From: Candidatus Methylomirabilota bacterium
GTDB taxonomy: Bacteria; Methylomirabilota; Methylomirabilia; Rokubacteriales; CSP1-6
Direction of reading: 5' to 3'
DNA: 64,000 nucleotides
NCBI GenBank assembly: GCA_035709005.1
Contig: DASTFB010000087.1
Location: 1 to 64,000 of the forward strand
Shown: in pieces, positions 1 through 9,232 of the stretch
How the letters are laid out: every line of letters begins with the position of its first letter
Position numbering within the stretch: the first letter of the stretch is position 1
Translations under genes and position numbers: made by a program
The notes under the pieces: model-generated
Seen by the model: the letters and a program-made list of their open reading frames with translations, nothing else
Database searches by the model: none
What the model was told of the DNA's origin: nothing

Positions 1-228
1 CGCCAGGCCCTCGACGCGGGCGCCGCGGGCGTCTACGTCGCGGCATGCCATCCCGAGGACTGCCAGTTCCGGGAGGGCAGCGCCTGGCTCAGCGCCCGCC
101 TGTCGGGCGCGCGCCTGCCGGCCCTCAAGGACGTACCGTCCGGGCGCGTGCGGGTCGGCTACTTTTCCCCGGTCGAGGTCGAACGCTTCCTCCGCGAGCT
201 CGAGGAGTTCCGGCGGGGACTGCCGTGA
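1..228 (+). CDS. MvhD/FlpD-like hydrogenase iron-sulfur subunit, 3' end only
   Basis: Open from the left edge in frame 1 and stopping at 226-228; the 75 visible residues are the C-terminus. The ACHPEDC motif followed by a basic, GN/GS-type stretch and a C-terminal helix matches the MvhD/FlpD family, which carries a [2Fe-2S] cluster and passes electrons between HdrABC-type flavoprotein complexes and their partners. The next gene begins inside its stop codon (GTGA), so the two are translationally coupled. An electron-transfer gene just upstream of a benzoyl-CoA reductase operon could help supply low-potential electrons; that link is inference. The upstream part of the gene lies outside the window. 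Confidence 0.7.
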   Translation, partial: RQALDAGAAGVYVAACHPEDCQFREGSAWLSARLSGARLPALKDVPSGRVRVGYFSPVEVERFLRELEEFRRGLP

Positions 229-761
229 CCGCGATCGTCCCCGACCGCCGCCCGAAAGCCGCGCGCATCGCCGGCTTTCTGGCCCTGCTCACCGCCGTCT
301 CGTGGGCCCTGGGCACGCTGGCGGCCTGGCCGTGGGCGGCGACGCCCGCCGGCGAGGCACGGCTGAGAATCTCGCTGAGATACGTGAGCGGTTTCGAAGA
401 GGCGGCCCGTCCGGACGAGCAGACCGGCGGGCGTCTGCGTCACATGCGTCCGGTCGAGGGCACGTCCGGGAGGACAGCACGCCGCGCCCAGGCCCGGCTC
501 ACCGTGTTCATCCACGGGCGGCCCGTCCTCACCCGGACCTACCAGCCGACCGGGCTCAGACGTGACGGCCCCATCTACGGCTACGAGGAGATCGCCGTCA
601 CTCCGGGCCGGCACCGCGTGGCCGTGACGCTCACCGACCTCGGTCAGACGGAACGCCGGTGGTCTATCGAGCGCGAGGTGGAGTTCCCGCCTGGCCACGC
701 TCCGCTTCTCGAATACGCGCCCGGGCGTGGCTGGCTCCCGAGAGAGGAGCACCATGACTGA
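225..761 (+). CDS. Hypothetical protein with one N-terminal membrane segment
   Basis: Not recognised. The GTG at 225 was chosen because it overlaps the previous stop (GTGA); the longer reading to position 45 would only re-read the preceding gene in another frame. 178 aa. Residues about 12-32 are hydrophobic (FLALLTAVSWALGTLAAW) and look like a signal anchor. The rest is soluble, with an all-beta character and an Arg/Gly-rich loop near residue 80. It is co-transcribed with the electron-transfer gene before it and the Cys-rich gene after it, so it may be a membrane tether or accessory for that complex. Confidence 0.55.
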   Translation: MTAIVPDRRPKAARIAGFLALLTAVSWALGTLAAWPWAATPAGEARLRISLRYVSGFEEAARPDEQTGGRLRHMRPVEGTSGRTARRAQARLTVFIHGRPVLTRTYQPTGLRRDGPIYGYEEIAVTPGRHRVAVTLTDLGQTERRWSIEREVEFPPGHAPLLEYAPGRGWLPREEHHD

Positions 762-951
762 CTGCCCCTTCCAGCACCCCGGAACGACGAGCGACCCGCG
801 CGTTGCCATCTACTGCCGCCTGCCCACGGGCCGCGTACGCATGCCGACCCGCGACGAGATCGAGCGGTACTGCCGCAGGGCGCGCTGGGAAGCCTGCCCC
901 ACCTACGTCGCCGCCCGGCGCCGAGTCCGTGCTCGTGGCGCCGCGGAATGA
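754..951 (+). CDS. Small four-cysteine protein, possible metal or Fe-S binder
   Basis: 65 aa from ATG 754, which has a good ribosome-binding site (GAGAGGAG, 739-746) and overlaps the end of the preceding gene by 8 nt. Cysteines at 4 (CPF), 21 (YC), 40 (YC) and 48 (CP) recur at intervals that could hold a zinc ion or an iron-sulfur cluster. The last 20 residues are Arg/Ala-rich and probably disordered. No family is recognised; its position suggests a role with the electron-transfer genes upstream. Confidence 0.5.
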   Translation: MTDCPFQHPGTTSDPRVAIYCRLPTGRVRMPTRDEIERYCRRARWEACPTYVAARRRVRARGAAE

Positions 952-969
952 GCCGGACGGCCCGGAAAA

Positions 970-1680
970 ATGAGCCAGGCTCCTGATTCGCACGGGCCAC
1001 CGAACGCCCTACCGTACGGGCAGGTGGAACGCCCGTTTGGCGGGAGGTTCGGCGTGGCGATCGAGGCGCGGTACGACGGCATCCTGACGGCGGCGGCTGA
1101 CGTCTTCGGCCGCCGCGGCTTCCACCAGGCCTCGATCCGCGAGATCGCGCGGGCGGCCGACCTCTCGGTGGCCGGGCTCTACCACTACGTGGGAGGCAAG
1201 GAGGAATTACTGTTCCTCGTCCTCGACCGCGCGCTCGATGACCTGCACGCGAGCCTGGATCGGGCGCTGGCCACGGCGCGCACACCCCAGACGAAGCTGC
1301 TGGCCCTGATCCGCACGCATCTCGACTTCGGCTTCCACCACCCGCTCGAGCTCAAGCTCATCAACCGCGAGACCGAGCTGCTCGCCGAGGCCCGCCGCGC
1401 CGAGATCGGCGCCCGGCGTAACGCCTATGTACAGCGTGGCCTGGCCATTCTCCGCGAGCTCGACCCGCATGGCCGGGCCGGCGACGAGCTGCTGTCGGCG
1501 ACCAACCTGCTGCTCGGCATGCTCAACGGCATCGCTCGGCGTCCTCACCTCACGGCCGGCGACGAGGTGGGAGCGCTCGCTGCCAGCGTGGGTGCCCTCT
1601 TCCTCCACGGCTTCCTGGAACGCTCGGCCGTGGTCGACGGCCCACCGGCGACGACCCGGGGAGGCGGACATGACGGTTGA
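970..1680 (+). CDS. TetR/AcrR-family transcriptional regulator
   Basis: 236 aa. A classic TetR N-terminal helix-turn-helix is visible at residues about 35-85 (ILTAAADVFGRRGF...SIREIARAADLSVAGLYHYVGGKEELLF). An all-helical ligand-binding domain follows. It overlaps the start of bcrC by 11 nt, so it is part of the operon and is probably its local repressor, responding to an aromatic acid or acyl-CoA; that effector is inference. The N-terminal 30 residues are not TetR-like, so a later start such as the GTG at 1054 (VAIEARYDG) is possible. Confidence 0.85.
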   Translation: MSQAPDSHGPPNALPYGQVERPFGGRFGVAIEARYDGILTAAADVFGRRGFHQASIREIARAADLSVAGLYHYVGGKEELLFLVLDRALDDLHASLDRALATARTPQTKLLALIRTHLDFGFHHPLELKLINRETELLAEARRAEIGARRNAYVQRGLAILRELDPHGRAGDELLSATNLLLGMLNGIARRPHLTAGDEVGALAASVGALFLHGFLERSAVVDGPPATTRGGGHDG

Positions 1681-2824
1681 CGCCATCATCGAGCATTGCC
1701 GGGCCGTCGTCGCCGAGCCGCTGGGCGCCGTCGCCGAACGCTGGAAGGCGGCTCACCCCGGTGGCCGCGCGGTGGCCGTCTACCCGGTGTGGGCGCCCGC
1801 GGAGGTGATCCATGCGGCGGGCATGCTGCCGCTCGCGCTCCTGGGCGGAGGCACCTCGGTCGAGCTGACCCACGCCGACGCGCGCTTTCAGTCCTTCGTG
1901 TGCTCGATCGCCAAGTCCAGCCTGGAGCTGGGCTTTCAGGGGCTGGTCCGAGGCGTGGACGGCTTCGTGTTCTCGAACATCTGCGACGTCGCCCGCAACC
2001 TCGCCTCGATCTACAAGCGGAACTTCCCCGAGGCCTTCGTGGAGTACCTGCACCTGCCGCAGAACTCCACCTCGCCGGCCGTCGTCGGGTATCTCCAGGG
2101 GGAGCTCCGGCGGCTGGCCGACGCCTTCGCGCAGAGCTTCGGTCTCGAGGTCACGGACGCGGCGCTGGCCAAGTCCATCGAGACCTACAACACGCTCCGC
2201 GCCCGGCTACGCGCCCTGTACAGGCTGCGCATCGAGGCGCCCGAGAAGCTCTCCACCGTGGAGCTCTACCTCGCGCTGCGCGCGGCCACGCTGGCGCGGC
2301 CCGAGGACACGCTGGGCTGGCTGGGCGACCTGGTGGCGGCCCTGCCCGGCCGGCCGACCCGCCGTCAGGACCGGATGCGCGTGGTCCTCGAGGGCGCGTT
2401 CTGCGAGCAGCCGCCCCTCGGCTTGCTCGAAGTGCTGGAGGAGGCCGGCTGTTACGTCGTGGAGGACGACTTGCTCCTCGGCTGGCGCTGGTTCACCGCC
2501 GACGTCGCCGCCGACGGCGACCCCTTCGAGCGCCTGGCCGCAGCCTACGTGAACCAGGCCGCGCCCTCGTCCACCCGGCACGAGGGGCGGCAGCACCGCT
2601 CGGCCGGTCTCATCGACAAGGTCCGCCGCTCGGGGGCGGACGCGGTCGTCTTCGCGCCGGCGAAGTTCTGCGAGCCGGCCCTCTTCGACTACGTGCTCAT
2701 GAAGCAGGGCCTGGAGCGGGCCGGCATCCCGCATCTCGTCGTGGAGTTCGAGGAGAAGATGTGGACCTTCGAGCGCACCCGCAACGAGATCGAGACGTTC
2801 GTGGAGTCCATGCTGTTCGACTGA
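1670..2824 (+). CDS. bcrC: Benzoyl-CoA reductase subunit C
   Basis: 384 aa, close to the Thauera BcrC length. It belongs to the HgdB/BcrBC family: these two subunits form the catalytic half of ATP-dependent benzoyl-CoA reductase, which carries Fe-S clusters and reduces the ring to cyclohexa-1,5-diene-1-carbonyl-CoA. Landmarks shared with BcrC are IIxxC near the N-terminus, VIHAAGMLPL..GGG, SNICDVxRNL, the GAFCEQPPL segment (about residue 243) and AGCYVVEDD. ATG 1670 lies inside the TetR gene and is preceded by GGGGAGGC. The bcrB-type partner follows after 23 nt. Confidence 0.9.
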   Translation: MTVDAIIEHCRAVVAEPLGAVAERWKAAHPGGRAVAVYPVWAPAEVIHAAGMLPLALLGGGTSVELTHADARFQSFVCSIAKSSLELGFQGLVRGVDGFVFSNICDVARNLASIYKRNFPEAFVEYLHLPQNSTSPAVVGYLQGELRRLADAFAQSFGLEVTDAALAKSIETYNTLRARLRALYRLRIEAPEKLSTVELYLALRAATLARPEDTLGWLGDLVAALPGRPTRRQDRMRVVLEGAFCEQPPLGLLEVLEEAGCYVVEDDLLLGWRWFTADVAADGDPFERLAAAYVNQAAPSSTRHEGRQHRSAGLIDKVRRSGADAVVFAPAKFCEPALFDYVLMKQGLERAGIPHLVVEFEEKMWTFERTRNEIETFVESMLFD

Positions 2825-2847
2825 CGACGACGGCTCGGGAGGGTCCG

Positions 2848-4116
2848 ATGGCCGAGGCAGTCACGGAACGGCAGTACCAGGGACGGGTCCACCAGCGTTC
2901 CCGCCAGCTGATGTCGGCCTGGATGAGCGAGCTGGCCCGCGCCGAGGCCGAGGGCGTGCCCACCGGCGCCCTGATGATCTCCGGCAACTGCGTGGAGCTG
3001 CTGAGGGCCTGTCACGTCCTACCCATGTTTCCCGAGGTCACCGCGCTCCAGAACGCCATCCGCAAGAAGTCGCTGCCCCTCATCCTCAAGGCCGAGCAGG
3101 CCGGCTACTCCTCCGACAACTGCGCCTATGTCAAAGCCGACATCGGCCTCTTCCTGGACGGGGGCATGGGACCAGGCAAGCCCATCCCCTTTCCCACCAT
3201 CACCGTGTGCAACTACGTGGGCTGCAACGTCTACGTGAAGTGGTTCGAGCATCTGGCCGACGTGTCGGGCTCCCGGCTCTTCGTCCTCGACACCCCCTTC
3301 GCCCGCACGCCCGAGCCGACCCCGGGGGATGTCCGCTACGTGGTGAGCCAGCTCGAGGAGCTCATCACGCTGTGCGAATCGGTCAGCGGCAAGAAGTTCG
3401 ACATCGACTATCTGCGCGAGATCCTGGGTCACGCCGCCCGCGCCGAGGCGGGCTACGCCCGCTGCAAGCACCTCACCCGCCACCGTCCCGCTCCCTTCGA
3501 CGCCTACTTCGACTCCATCAACATGATGGGCCCCATCAACGTTCTGCGGGGCACGCGGGAAGCGGCCGAGTTTTTCGACGAGGCCGTGGCCGAGTTCGAA
3601 GAGCTGGTGACCCAGGGCTTGGGACCGCTCAGCGAGGAGCGGTTCCGTACCGTGGTGGAGGGACCGCCTCCGTACCCCTACTACAAGAGCTTCCGCAACC
3701 TCTTCACCCGGTGGGGCGCCGTGGCCGTGCAGTCCACCTACTCGACGGTCGGCGGGATCTGGGAGTGGGGCTTCCGCCACGACCCGCAGCGTCCCCTGGA
3801 GTCGATCGCCGAGCAGATGCTGCGGGAAAACCTCACCAACCGCTCCATCACCGCCCGCTACGGCCAGATCAAGCGGTACGTCGAGGAATGGGAGGCCGAC
3901 GCCCTGGTCATCCACTCGATCAAGTCTTGTCGCCTGTTCTCGGCGGGTCAGGGCGACATGCGCGATTACTTCACCCGGGAGCTGGGCGTACCGACGCTCC
4001 TGGTCGAATCCGATCTCGAGGATCCGCGCTACTACGCGGAGGCCCAGCTGCGGAACCGGATCGACGCTTTTTTCGAGGCCCTCGAGCACAAGAAGCTCGT
4101 GGGGGCGGGCCACTGA
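2848..4116 (+). CDS. bcrB: Benzoyl-CoA reductase subunit B
   Basis: 422 aa. It aligns by eye along its length with class I BcrB: TALQNAIRKKSL, CAYVKADIG, CNYVGCNVYVKWFE, KKFDIDYLRE, FDAYFDSINMMGP and the C-terminal HSIKSCRLFSAGQ with its conserved cysteine. With BcrC it forms the substrate- and cluster-binding module. Start ATG 2848 follows a weak GGGAGGG site, 23 nt after bcrC. In Thauera bcrA would come next; here three molybdoenzyme genes intervene, beginning only 7 nt downstream. Confidence 0.9.
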   Translation: MAEAVTERQYQGRVHQRSRQLMSAWMSELARAEAEGVPTGALMISGNCVELLRACHVLPMFPEVTALQNAIRKKSLPLILKAEQAGYSSDNCAYVKADIGLFLDGGMGPGKPIPFPTITVCNYVGCNVYVKWFEHLADVSGSRLFVLDTPFARTPEPTPGDVRYVVSQLEELITLCESVSGKKFDIDYLREILGHAARAEAGYARCKHLTRHRPAPFDAYFDSINMMGPINVLRGTREAAEFFDEAVAEFEELVTQGLGPLSEERFRTVVEGPPPYPYYKSFRNLFTRWGAVAVQSTYSTVGGIWEWGFRHDPQRPLESIAEQMLRENLTNRSITARYGQIKRYVEEWEADALVIHSIKSCRLFSAGQGDMRDYFTRELGVPTLLVESDLEDPRYYAEAQLRNRIDAFFEALEHKKLVGAGH

Positions 4117-4123
4117 GGCGGCG

Positions 4124-6856
4124 ATGAGGGACAAGACGCCGGCCACCGTCGAGAAGGTCCCCGTCTACTGCTATCAGTGCGTGGCCGGTCCCGATCTCCT
4201 GAAGGTCGTGGTCCGTGACGGCGTGGCCGTCGGCGTCGAGCCCAACGGCGATGTGGCCGCCGAGCACCCGGCCGGCGGCAAGGTGTGCGTGCGGGCCTAC
4301 GGCCTCGTCCAGAAGCTCTACAATCCGGCGCGGGTCAGGACGCCGCTCAAGCGCACCAACCCCCGCAAGGGCCGCGACGAGTCACCGGGCTGGCAGGCGA
4401 TCTCCTGGGAGGAGGCGCTCGACCTGCTCGCCCAGCGCCTGCGGGCCCTGCGGGCCACGGGCCTCGTCGACGAGGCGGGCTACCCGCGGCTGGCCGTCAC
4501 TTTCGGCTCGGGCGGCATCGCCCCGGCATACCTGGGCACCTTCGCGGCCTTCCTCGCCGCCTGGGGCCCCATCGACCAGGGCATCGGCAGCGGGCAGGGC
4601 GTCAAGTGCTATCACTCCGAGCATCTCTACGGGGAGTTCTGGCACCGAGCCTTCACCGTCGCGGCCGACACACCCCGCTGCGACTTCGTGCTGTCCTTCG
4701 GCTACAACGGCGACGCCTCCGGCGGTGTCACCGGTGTGCACCGCCACGCCGAGGCGCGGGCCCGCGGCATCACCTGGGTGCAGTTCGAACCCCACCTCTC
4801 GGTCACCGGCGCCGGCGCTACCGAGTGGGTGCCGATCCGCCCCAAGACCGACGCCGCCGTGCTGCTGGCGATCCTCCACGTGATCTTGCACGAGCGGGAC
4901 TGGCGCGCCGTCTGTGATGTCCCCTTCCTCGAGCGAATGACCGCTTCCGCCTATCTGGTCGGACCCGGCGGCTATTACCTGCGCGATCCGGAGACCCGAA
5001 AGCCACTCGTGTGGGATCGGGACCGCGAGCGACCGGTGCCCTTCGACGATCCGGCATGCGCGCGGCCGGCCCTGCACGGCGAGTTCATCGCGGCCGGGCT
5101 GGAAATGGGCCCCGATGGCGCCGAGCGCAGCGTGTGCGAGCGCGTCCGGCCGGCCTTCGCGCACCTGATCGACCACGTGAGCGGGTACACGCCGGAGTGG
5201 GCGTCGGCGATCGCCGACGTCCCCGCCGCCACGATCCGGCGCCTCGCCGGCGAGTACCTCGCTCACGCCAACGTCGGCGCCACCATTGCGATCGAGGGCA
5301 CGATCTATCCCTACCGTCCGGTCGCTATCCTGCTCGGCAAGACCGTCACCAACGGCTGGGGCGGCTACGAGTGCTGTTGGGCACGCACGGTGCTGGCCGC
5401 CGTGGTCGGAGCGCTCGAGGTGCCCGGGGGCATTCTCGGCACTACGGTGAGGCTCAACCGCCCCGCCCAGAACCGGCTCGACTCCGTGCGGCCGGGACCC
5501 GACGGCTTCATGGAGCAACCCCTCAATGACACCGGCCGTGATCGATGGCAGGCCGCCCCCCACGTCCGCAACGCCTACCGCACGCTGGTGCCGCTCGCGG
5601 ATCACTCACCGTGGTCGGCGGCGCTCGGGCCCGCCCATTTGCCCTGGCTCTTCATGGAGAGCCCGCCCGAGCAGTGGCCGGCCCCCACCGTGCCCGACGT
5701 GTGGATCATCTACCGCACCAACCCGGCCATCTCCAACTGGGAGACGGGGCGGATCGAGCGTGCGCTGGAGCGCTTCCCGTTCGTCGCTGCCTTCGCCTAC
5801 ACGCAGGACGAGACCAACTGGTACGCCGATCTCCTGCTACCGGAGGCCACCGACCTCGAGTCGCTTCAGCTCTACCGCGTGGGCGGCACCAAGTACATCG
5901 AGCAGTACTGGGAGCACACGGGTTGGGCGCTCCGTCAGCCGGTGACGCGCCCGCCGTACGACACCCGCGATCTCACCGATGTCGCCACCGAGCTGGCCGC
6001 CCGGACCGGCCTGCTCGACGCCTATCTGACGGCGCTCAACCGCGGCGCCGGCACCACCGTGCCGCTCACCGGCGACCACTACGACTACGCCTTCGCGCCG
6101 GGCGCAAGGCCGTCGGCGGACGAGATCTGGGACCGCGTGTGCCGGGCAGCCACCCGCTCGCTCAGCAAGGGCGCCGTTGAGCGCGACCTGGCCTGGTTCA
6201 AGCAGCACGGCGCCTTCTTCGTGCCGTTCCCGACGCGGCAGTACTACCTGCACGGCGCGATGGCGGCCAGAGGCCTTCGCTACGAGCTCCCCTACCAGGA
6301 GCGGATCAAGCGGCTGGGCCACGAGCTGGGCGCGCGCCTGCACGAGCGCGGCATCAAGTGGTGGGACGTGCAGCTCGACGAGTATCAGGCGCTGCCGCCG
6401 TGGAAGGACTTCCCCGGGATCTGGAGGGGGACGGCCGCCGCGCACGGGCGGAGCGCCGAGGACTTCCCGTTCTGGCTGCTGACCAGCCGGAGCATGCAGT
6501 ACTCCTGGGGGGCCAACGTCTCGCTGCCCATCCTGGCCGAGGTCGCCCGCCGCGTCAGCGGCCACTTCGGCGTCATGCTCAACCGGCGCGCCGCCGGCCG
6601 CCTCGGCATCGCGGACGGCGATCTCGTCGAGATCGAGTCACCCACCGGCACCACGCGCGGGCGAGCCATCCTGCGTGAAGGCGTCCGTCCCGACGTGGTC
6701 GTCGTGCTGCAGCAGTTTGGCCACTGGACCACGCCGTTCGCGCGAGACCTGGGTATGCCCAATCTCAACCAGGTCGCGACGATGGATCTGGCCCTGACCG
6801 ACGCCACGGGCAGCGGCGCCGATCTCGTTCCCGTCGCCGTCCGGAGGGCCGGCTGA
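4124..6856 (+). CDS. Molybdopterin (bis-MGD) oxidoreductase, DMSO-reductase family
   Basis: 910 aa, a full-length catalytic subunit. N-terminal Cys16-x2-Cys19 and Cys55 match the [4Fe-4S] site of the family, but the usual third cysteine (Cys-x3 after Cys19) is Pro23, so the cluster may be absent or unusually ligated. A Cys at about 162 (GVKCYHSEH) is placed where the molybdenum ligand normally lies. Domains III/IV follow, with a C-terminal molybdopterin-binding domain (LLTSRSMQYSWG ... LGMPNLNQV). It overlaps the ferredoxin gene by 1 nt and forms a membrane complex with the next two products. Substrate unknown; it lies inside a benzoyl-CoA reductase operon, so electron supply to or from a quinone, or chemistry on an aromatic substrate, are possibilities. 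Confidence 0.85.
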   Translation: MRDKTPATVEKVPVYCYQCVAGPDLLKVVVRDGVAVGVEPNGDVAAEHPAGGKVCVRAYGLVQKLYNPARVRTPLKRTNPRKGRDESPGWQAISWEEALDLLAQRLRALRATGLVDEAGYPRLAVTFGSGGIAPAYLGTFAAFLAAWGPIDQGIGSGQGVKCYHSEHLYGEFWHRAFTVAADTPRCDFVLSFGYNGDASGGVTGVHRHAEARARGITWVQFEPHLSVTGAGATEWVPIRPKTDAAVLLAILHVILHERDWRAVCDVPFLERMTASAYLVGPGGYYLRDPETRKPLVWDRDRERPVPFDDPACARPALHGEFIAAGLEMGPDGAERSVCERVRPAFAHLIDHVSGYTPEWASAIADVPAATIRRLAGEYLAHANVGATIAIEGTIYPYRPVAILLGKTVTNGWGGYECCWARTVLAAVVGALEVPGGILGTTVRLNRPAQNRLDSVRPGPDGFMEQPLNDTGRDRWQAAPHVRNAYRTLVPLADHSPWSAALGPAHLPWLFMESPPEQWPAPTVPDVWIIYRTNPAISNWETGRIERALERFPFVAAFAYTQDETNWYADLLLPEATDLESLQLYRVGGTKYIEQYWEHTGWALRQPVTRPPYDTRDLTDVATELAARTGLLDAYLTALNRGAGTTVPLTGDHYDYAFAPGARPSADEIWDRVCRAATRSLSKGAVERDLAWFKQHGAFFVPFPTRQYYLHGAMAARGLRYELPYQERIKRLGHELGARLHERGIKWWDVQLDEYQALPPWKDFPGIWRGTAAAHGRSAEDFPFWLLTSRSMQYSWGANVSLPILAEVARRVSGHFGVMLNRRAAGRLGIADGDLVEIESPTGTTRGRAILREGVRPDVVVVLQQFGHWTTPFARDLGMPNLNQVATMDLALTDATGSGADLVPVAVRRAG

Positions 6857-7491
6857 TGCGCTGGGGCATGGTGATCGACCTGCGCCGCTGCGTCGGCTGC
6901 CAGACCTGCACCATTGCCTGCAAGCAGGAGCACGGTCTGCCCGCCGACTACCAGTGGCGCTTCGTCGCCGACTGTGAGGTGGGCGAGTACCCGGACGTGC
7001 GCCGCGTGTTCCTGCCCATGCAGTGCATGCACTGCGCCGAGCCGCCGTGTGTGCCCGTCTGCCCGACCGGCGCCTCGCGCCAGCGGCCCGACGGCATCGT
7101 CTGGGTCGCCTACGACGCCTGCGTGGGATGTGGCTACTGCGCGGTGGCGTGCCCCTACCAGGCCCGGCACCTCATGCACGACGCCTGCGGCTACTTCGCG
7201 TCGCCCACGCCCTCCGAGGAGGCCGTGGCGCGCCCGGAGCGCCGGGGCGTGATGACGAAGTGCACCTTCTGCAAGGAGCGCGTCGACGCCGGCGTCGCCC
7301 GCGGCCTGCAGCCCGGCGTGGACGCCGACGCCACGCCAATGTGCGCCGTCGCCTGCATCGCCGACGCGATCCTGTTCGGCGACCTGGACGATCCCACGAG
7401 CCGCGTGGCCCGGCTGGCCGGCGCCGGCCGCGCCGTGCCGCTCCTGCCCGAGTGTGGCACGCAACCCTCGGTGTTCTACGTGGTGGAGTGA
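6856..7491 (+). CDS. Four-cluster 4Fe-4S ferredoxin subunit of the molybdoenzyme
   Basis: 211 aa, of the DmsB/PhsB/NrfC type. Four cysteine groups are visible: CVGCQTCTIAC (about 16-26), CMHCAEPPCVPVC (about 57-69), CVGCGYCAVAC (about 92-102) and a split CTFC...C...C set (about 137-175), each able to hold a [4Fe-4S] cluster. It would carry electrons between the Mo subunit and the membrane anchor. ATG overlaps the upstream stop (TGATG), and the anchor gene starts 3 nt after it. There is no Tat signal in this subunit. Confidence 0.92.
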   Translation: MRWGMVIDLRRCVGCQTCTIACKQEHGLPADYQWRFVADCEVGEYPDVRRVFLPMQCMHCAEPPCVPVCPTGASRQRPDGIVWVAYDACVGCGYCAVACPYQARHLMHDACGYFASPTPSEEAVARPERRGVMTKCTFCKERVDAGVARGLQPGVDADATPMCAVACIADAILFGDLDDPTSRVARLAGAGRAVPLLPECGTQPSVFYVVE

Positions 7492-7494
7492 GCC

Positions 7495-8373
7495 GTGAGG
7501 AGCTTCGACACCTGGACTCCGGCCACGCTCATCCCCGTGCGCCCCCAGCGGCTCTGGGGCGCCCCGGCCGTCGCCAACTTCGCCGCCGGCGCCCTGGGCG
7601 CCGGCTTCTACCTGGCCGCCGCCGTCACCGCACACTTCCGGCCGGCGCCGGCGCTCACGCTGGCCTCGTGGTTGGGGCCGGCGCTGGTGCTGGCCGGGTT
7701 CCTGGCGGTGGCCACCGAAGCCGGCCGGCCCTTGCGCGGCCCTCGCGTGCTGGCGCGTCTGTCGACCTCCTGGATGTCGCGGGAGCTGTGGGCGGGCGGC
7801 GCCTTCGCCGTGCTGGCCGCAGCTGAGTTCGTCGTTCCTGGCCCGGGCCCGCGGCTGCTCGCTACCCTCGCGGCCGCCGGCCTCGTCCTGGCCCAGGGCT
7901 TCATGCTGCGCCGCGCCCGTGGCGTCCCCGCCTGGAATACGCCCGTCATGCCGCTGGTGAGCCTCGTCTCGGCGGTGGTCGCGGGCACCGGGCTGCTCAC
8001 GCTCGCCGACGTCCTGGCGGGCGGAACGCCGAGCGGGGCCAGGCTCTTCGCCGTGATCGCGCTCGCCCTGGGCGCCGGCATCGTCTGGCTCGGCTACGTG
8101 ACCTGGTATGGCGACGAGGCATCGTTGTCGGCTACGCGCGCGCTGCGGGAGGGCGGCGGCGCCATCGCGGTGGTGGCCGGCGGCTACGTGTTCCCGCTCC
8201 TCGTGGCCGCCGTCGGCCTGATCATCCCCGAGGCGGCGCGGATTGCCGCGGCCCTGGCCGGTACCCTCATGATGGCCGCACAGGTGCAGGCCAAGGCCCT
8301 GGTCATCCTCCAGGCCGGCCTGCTCCGACCCATCACCGTCCCCCACCTCAGGCTCGACAGGAGACCATCATGA
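7495..8373 (+). CDS. NrfD/DmsC-like quinone-linked membrane anchor
   Basis: 292 aa, almost entirely hydrophobic with about eight predicted membrane spans, as in the NrfD/PsrC/DmsC group that exchanges electrons with the quinone pool and holds the Mo and ferredoxin subunits at the membrane. The N-terminus (residues 1-20) resembles that family's short cytosolic lead. GTG 7495 is used; it is 3 nt after the ferredoxin stop. The 3' end overlaps bcrA by 4 nt (ATGA), tying the molybdoenzyme module to the reductase by translational coupling. Confidence 0.8.
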   Translation: MRSFDTWTPATLIPVRPQRLWGAPAVANFAAGALGAGFYLAAAVTAHFRPAPALTLASWLGPALVLAGFLAVATEAGRPLRGPRVLARLSTSWMSRELWAGGAFAVLAAAEFVVPGPGPRLLATLAAAGLVLAQGFMLRRARGVPAWNTPVMPLVSLVSAVVAGTGLLTLADVLAGGTPSGARLFAVIALALGAGIVWLGYVTWYGDEASLSATRALREGGGAIAVVAGGYVFPLLVAAVGLIIPEAARIAAALAGTLMMAAQVQAKALVILQAGLLRPITVPHLRLDRRPS

Positions 8374-9230
8374 TCCTCGGCGCCGGAGTCGACGTGGGCT
8401 CCACCCAGACCAAGGCCGTGCTCGTCGACAGCGCCCGACGCATCGTCGGCCGCGCGCTGATCGATACGGGCGCCAACGTCACGCGTGCCGGTGAGACGGC
8501 CTTCGTGCGCGCCTGCCAGACCGCCGGGATCGACCGCGAGGCCATCGCCTACGTCGTGGGCACCGGGTACGGCCGCTACAAGGTCACCTTCGGCGATGCC
8601 CAGATCACCGAGATCACCTGCCATGCTCGCGGGGCGCACTTCCTCTTCCCGCGCACGAGGACCGTCATCGACATGGGCGGGCAGGACACCAAGGCCATCA
8701 AGGTCGGCCCGGACGGCTCGGTCGTCGACTTCTCGATGAACGACAAGTGCGCGGCCGGCACCGGGCGCTTCCTCTCGGCGGCGGCCGACGTCACCGGCCT
8801 GCCCCTCGCCGAGATCGGCCTGCGCGCGCTGGAGGCCAAGAACCCCGTCCGCCTGACCTCGGTCTGCACCGTCTTCGTGGAATCCGACATCATGTCCTAC
8901 CTGGCTCAACGCAAGACGATCGAGGACATCCTGGGCGGCGTCCACAAGGCGATCGCCACGCGGACGATGGCCCTCGTGCGACGCGTGGGCGTGGACGACG
9001 AGGTCACCTTCACCGGCGGTGTCTCGCGCAACGTCGGGATGGTGCGCGCGCTGGAAGCCGTGCTCGGCCGCTCTATCAACGTCAGCGACGACGGCCACTT
9101 CATGGGTGCTCTCGGTGCCGCTCTGTTCGCGCTGGAGCGGGCCGAGGCGGCCGCCGCCGCGCCGCCCACCACCGCCCACGGACCAGCCGCGGAGCCCGCC
9201 AGCGCGGCCCCGGGAGTGCGGGAGGCCTGA
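8370..9230 (+). CDS. bcrA: Benzoyl-CoA reductase ATPase subunit A
   Basis: 286 aa, BcrA/BadF/HgdC actin-fold ATPase. Phosphate-1 loop [14 protein letters not shown] at residues 7-20, [10 protein letters not shown] near 62-71, [11 protein letters not shown] near 103. Cys127 (NDKCAAGTG) and Cys166 (SVCTVF) are the two ligands each subunit gives to the bridging [4Fe-4S] cluster. It matches BcrA rather than BcrD ([25 protein letters not shown]). With BcrD it couples hydrolysis of two ATP to electron transfer into BcrBC. The C-terminal 25 residues are Ala/Pro-rich and likely disordered; the long BcrA extension of Thauera is absent. Confidence 0.9.
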   Translation: MILGAGVDVGSTQTKAVLVDSARRIVGRALIDTGANVTRAGETAFVRACQTAGIDREAIAYVVGTGYGRYKVTFGDAQITEITCHARGAHFLFPRTRTVIDMGGQDTKAIKVGPDGSVVDFSMNDKCAAGTGRFLSAAADVTGLPLAEIGLRALEAKNPVRLTSVCTVFVESDIMSYLAQRKTIEDILGGVHKAIATRTMALVRRVGVDDEVTFTGGVSRNVGMVRALEAVLGRSINVSDDGHFMGALGAALFALERAEAAAAAPPTTAHGPAAEPASAAPGVREA

Positions 9231-9232
9231 CC

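Noticed and set aside
970-982. GAGCC-A-GGCTC inverted repeat at the TetR start as an operator
   Set aside because: Short, inside the coding start, and such 5-bp dyads are common in this DNA; no second copy was seen near the operon.
6385-8346. Long open frame on the minus strand (about 650 codons), and similar ones at 11457-13520 and 29116-31182
   Set aside because: They are antisense to well-recognised genes, are very rich in Arg/Gly/His/Glu as expected for shadows in GC-rich DNA, and contain no recognisable domain.
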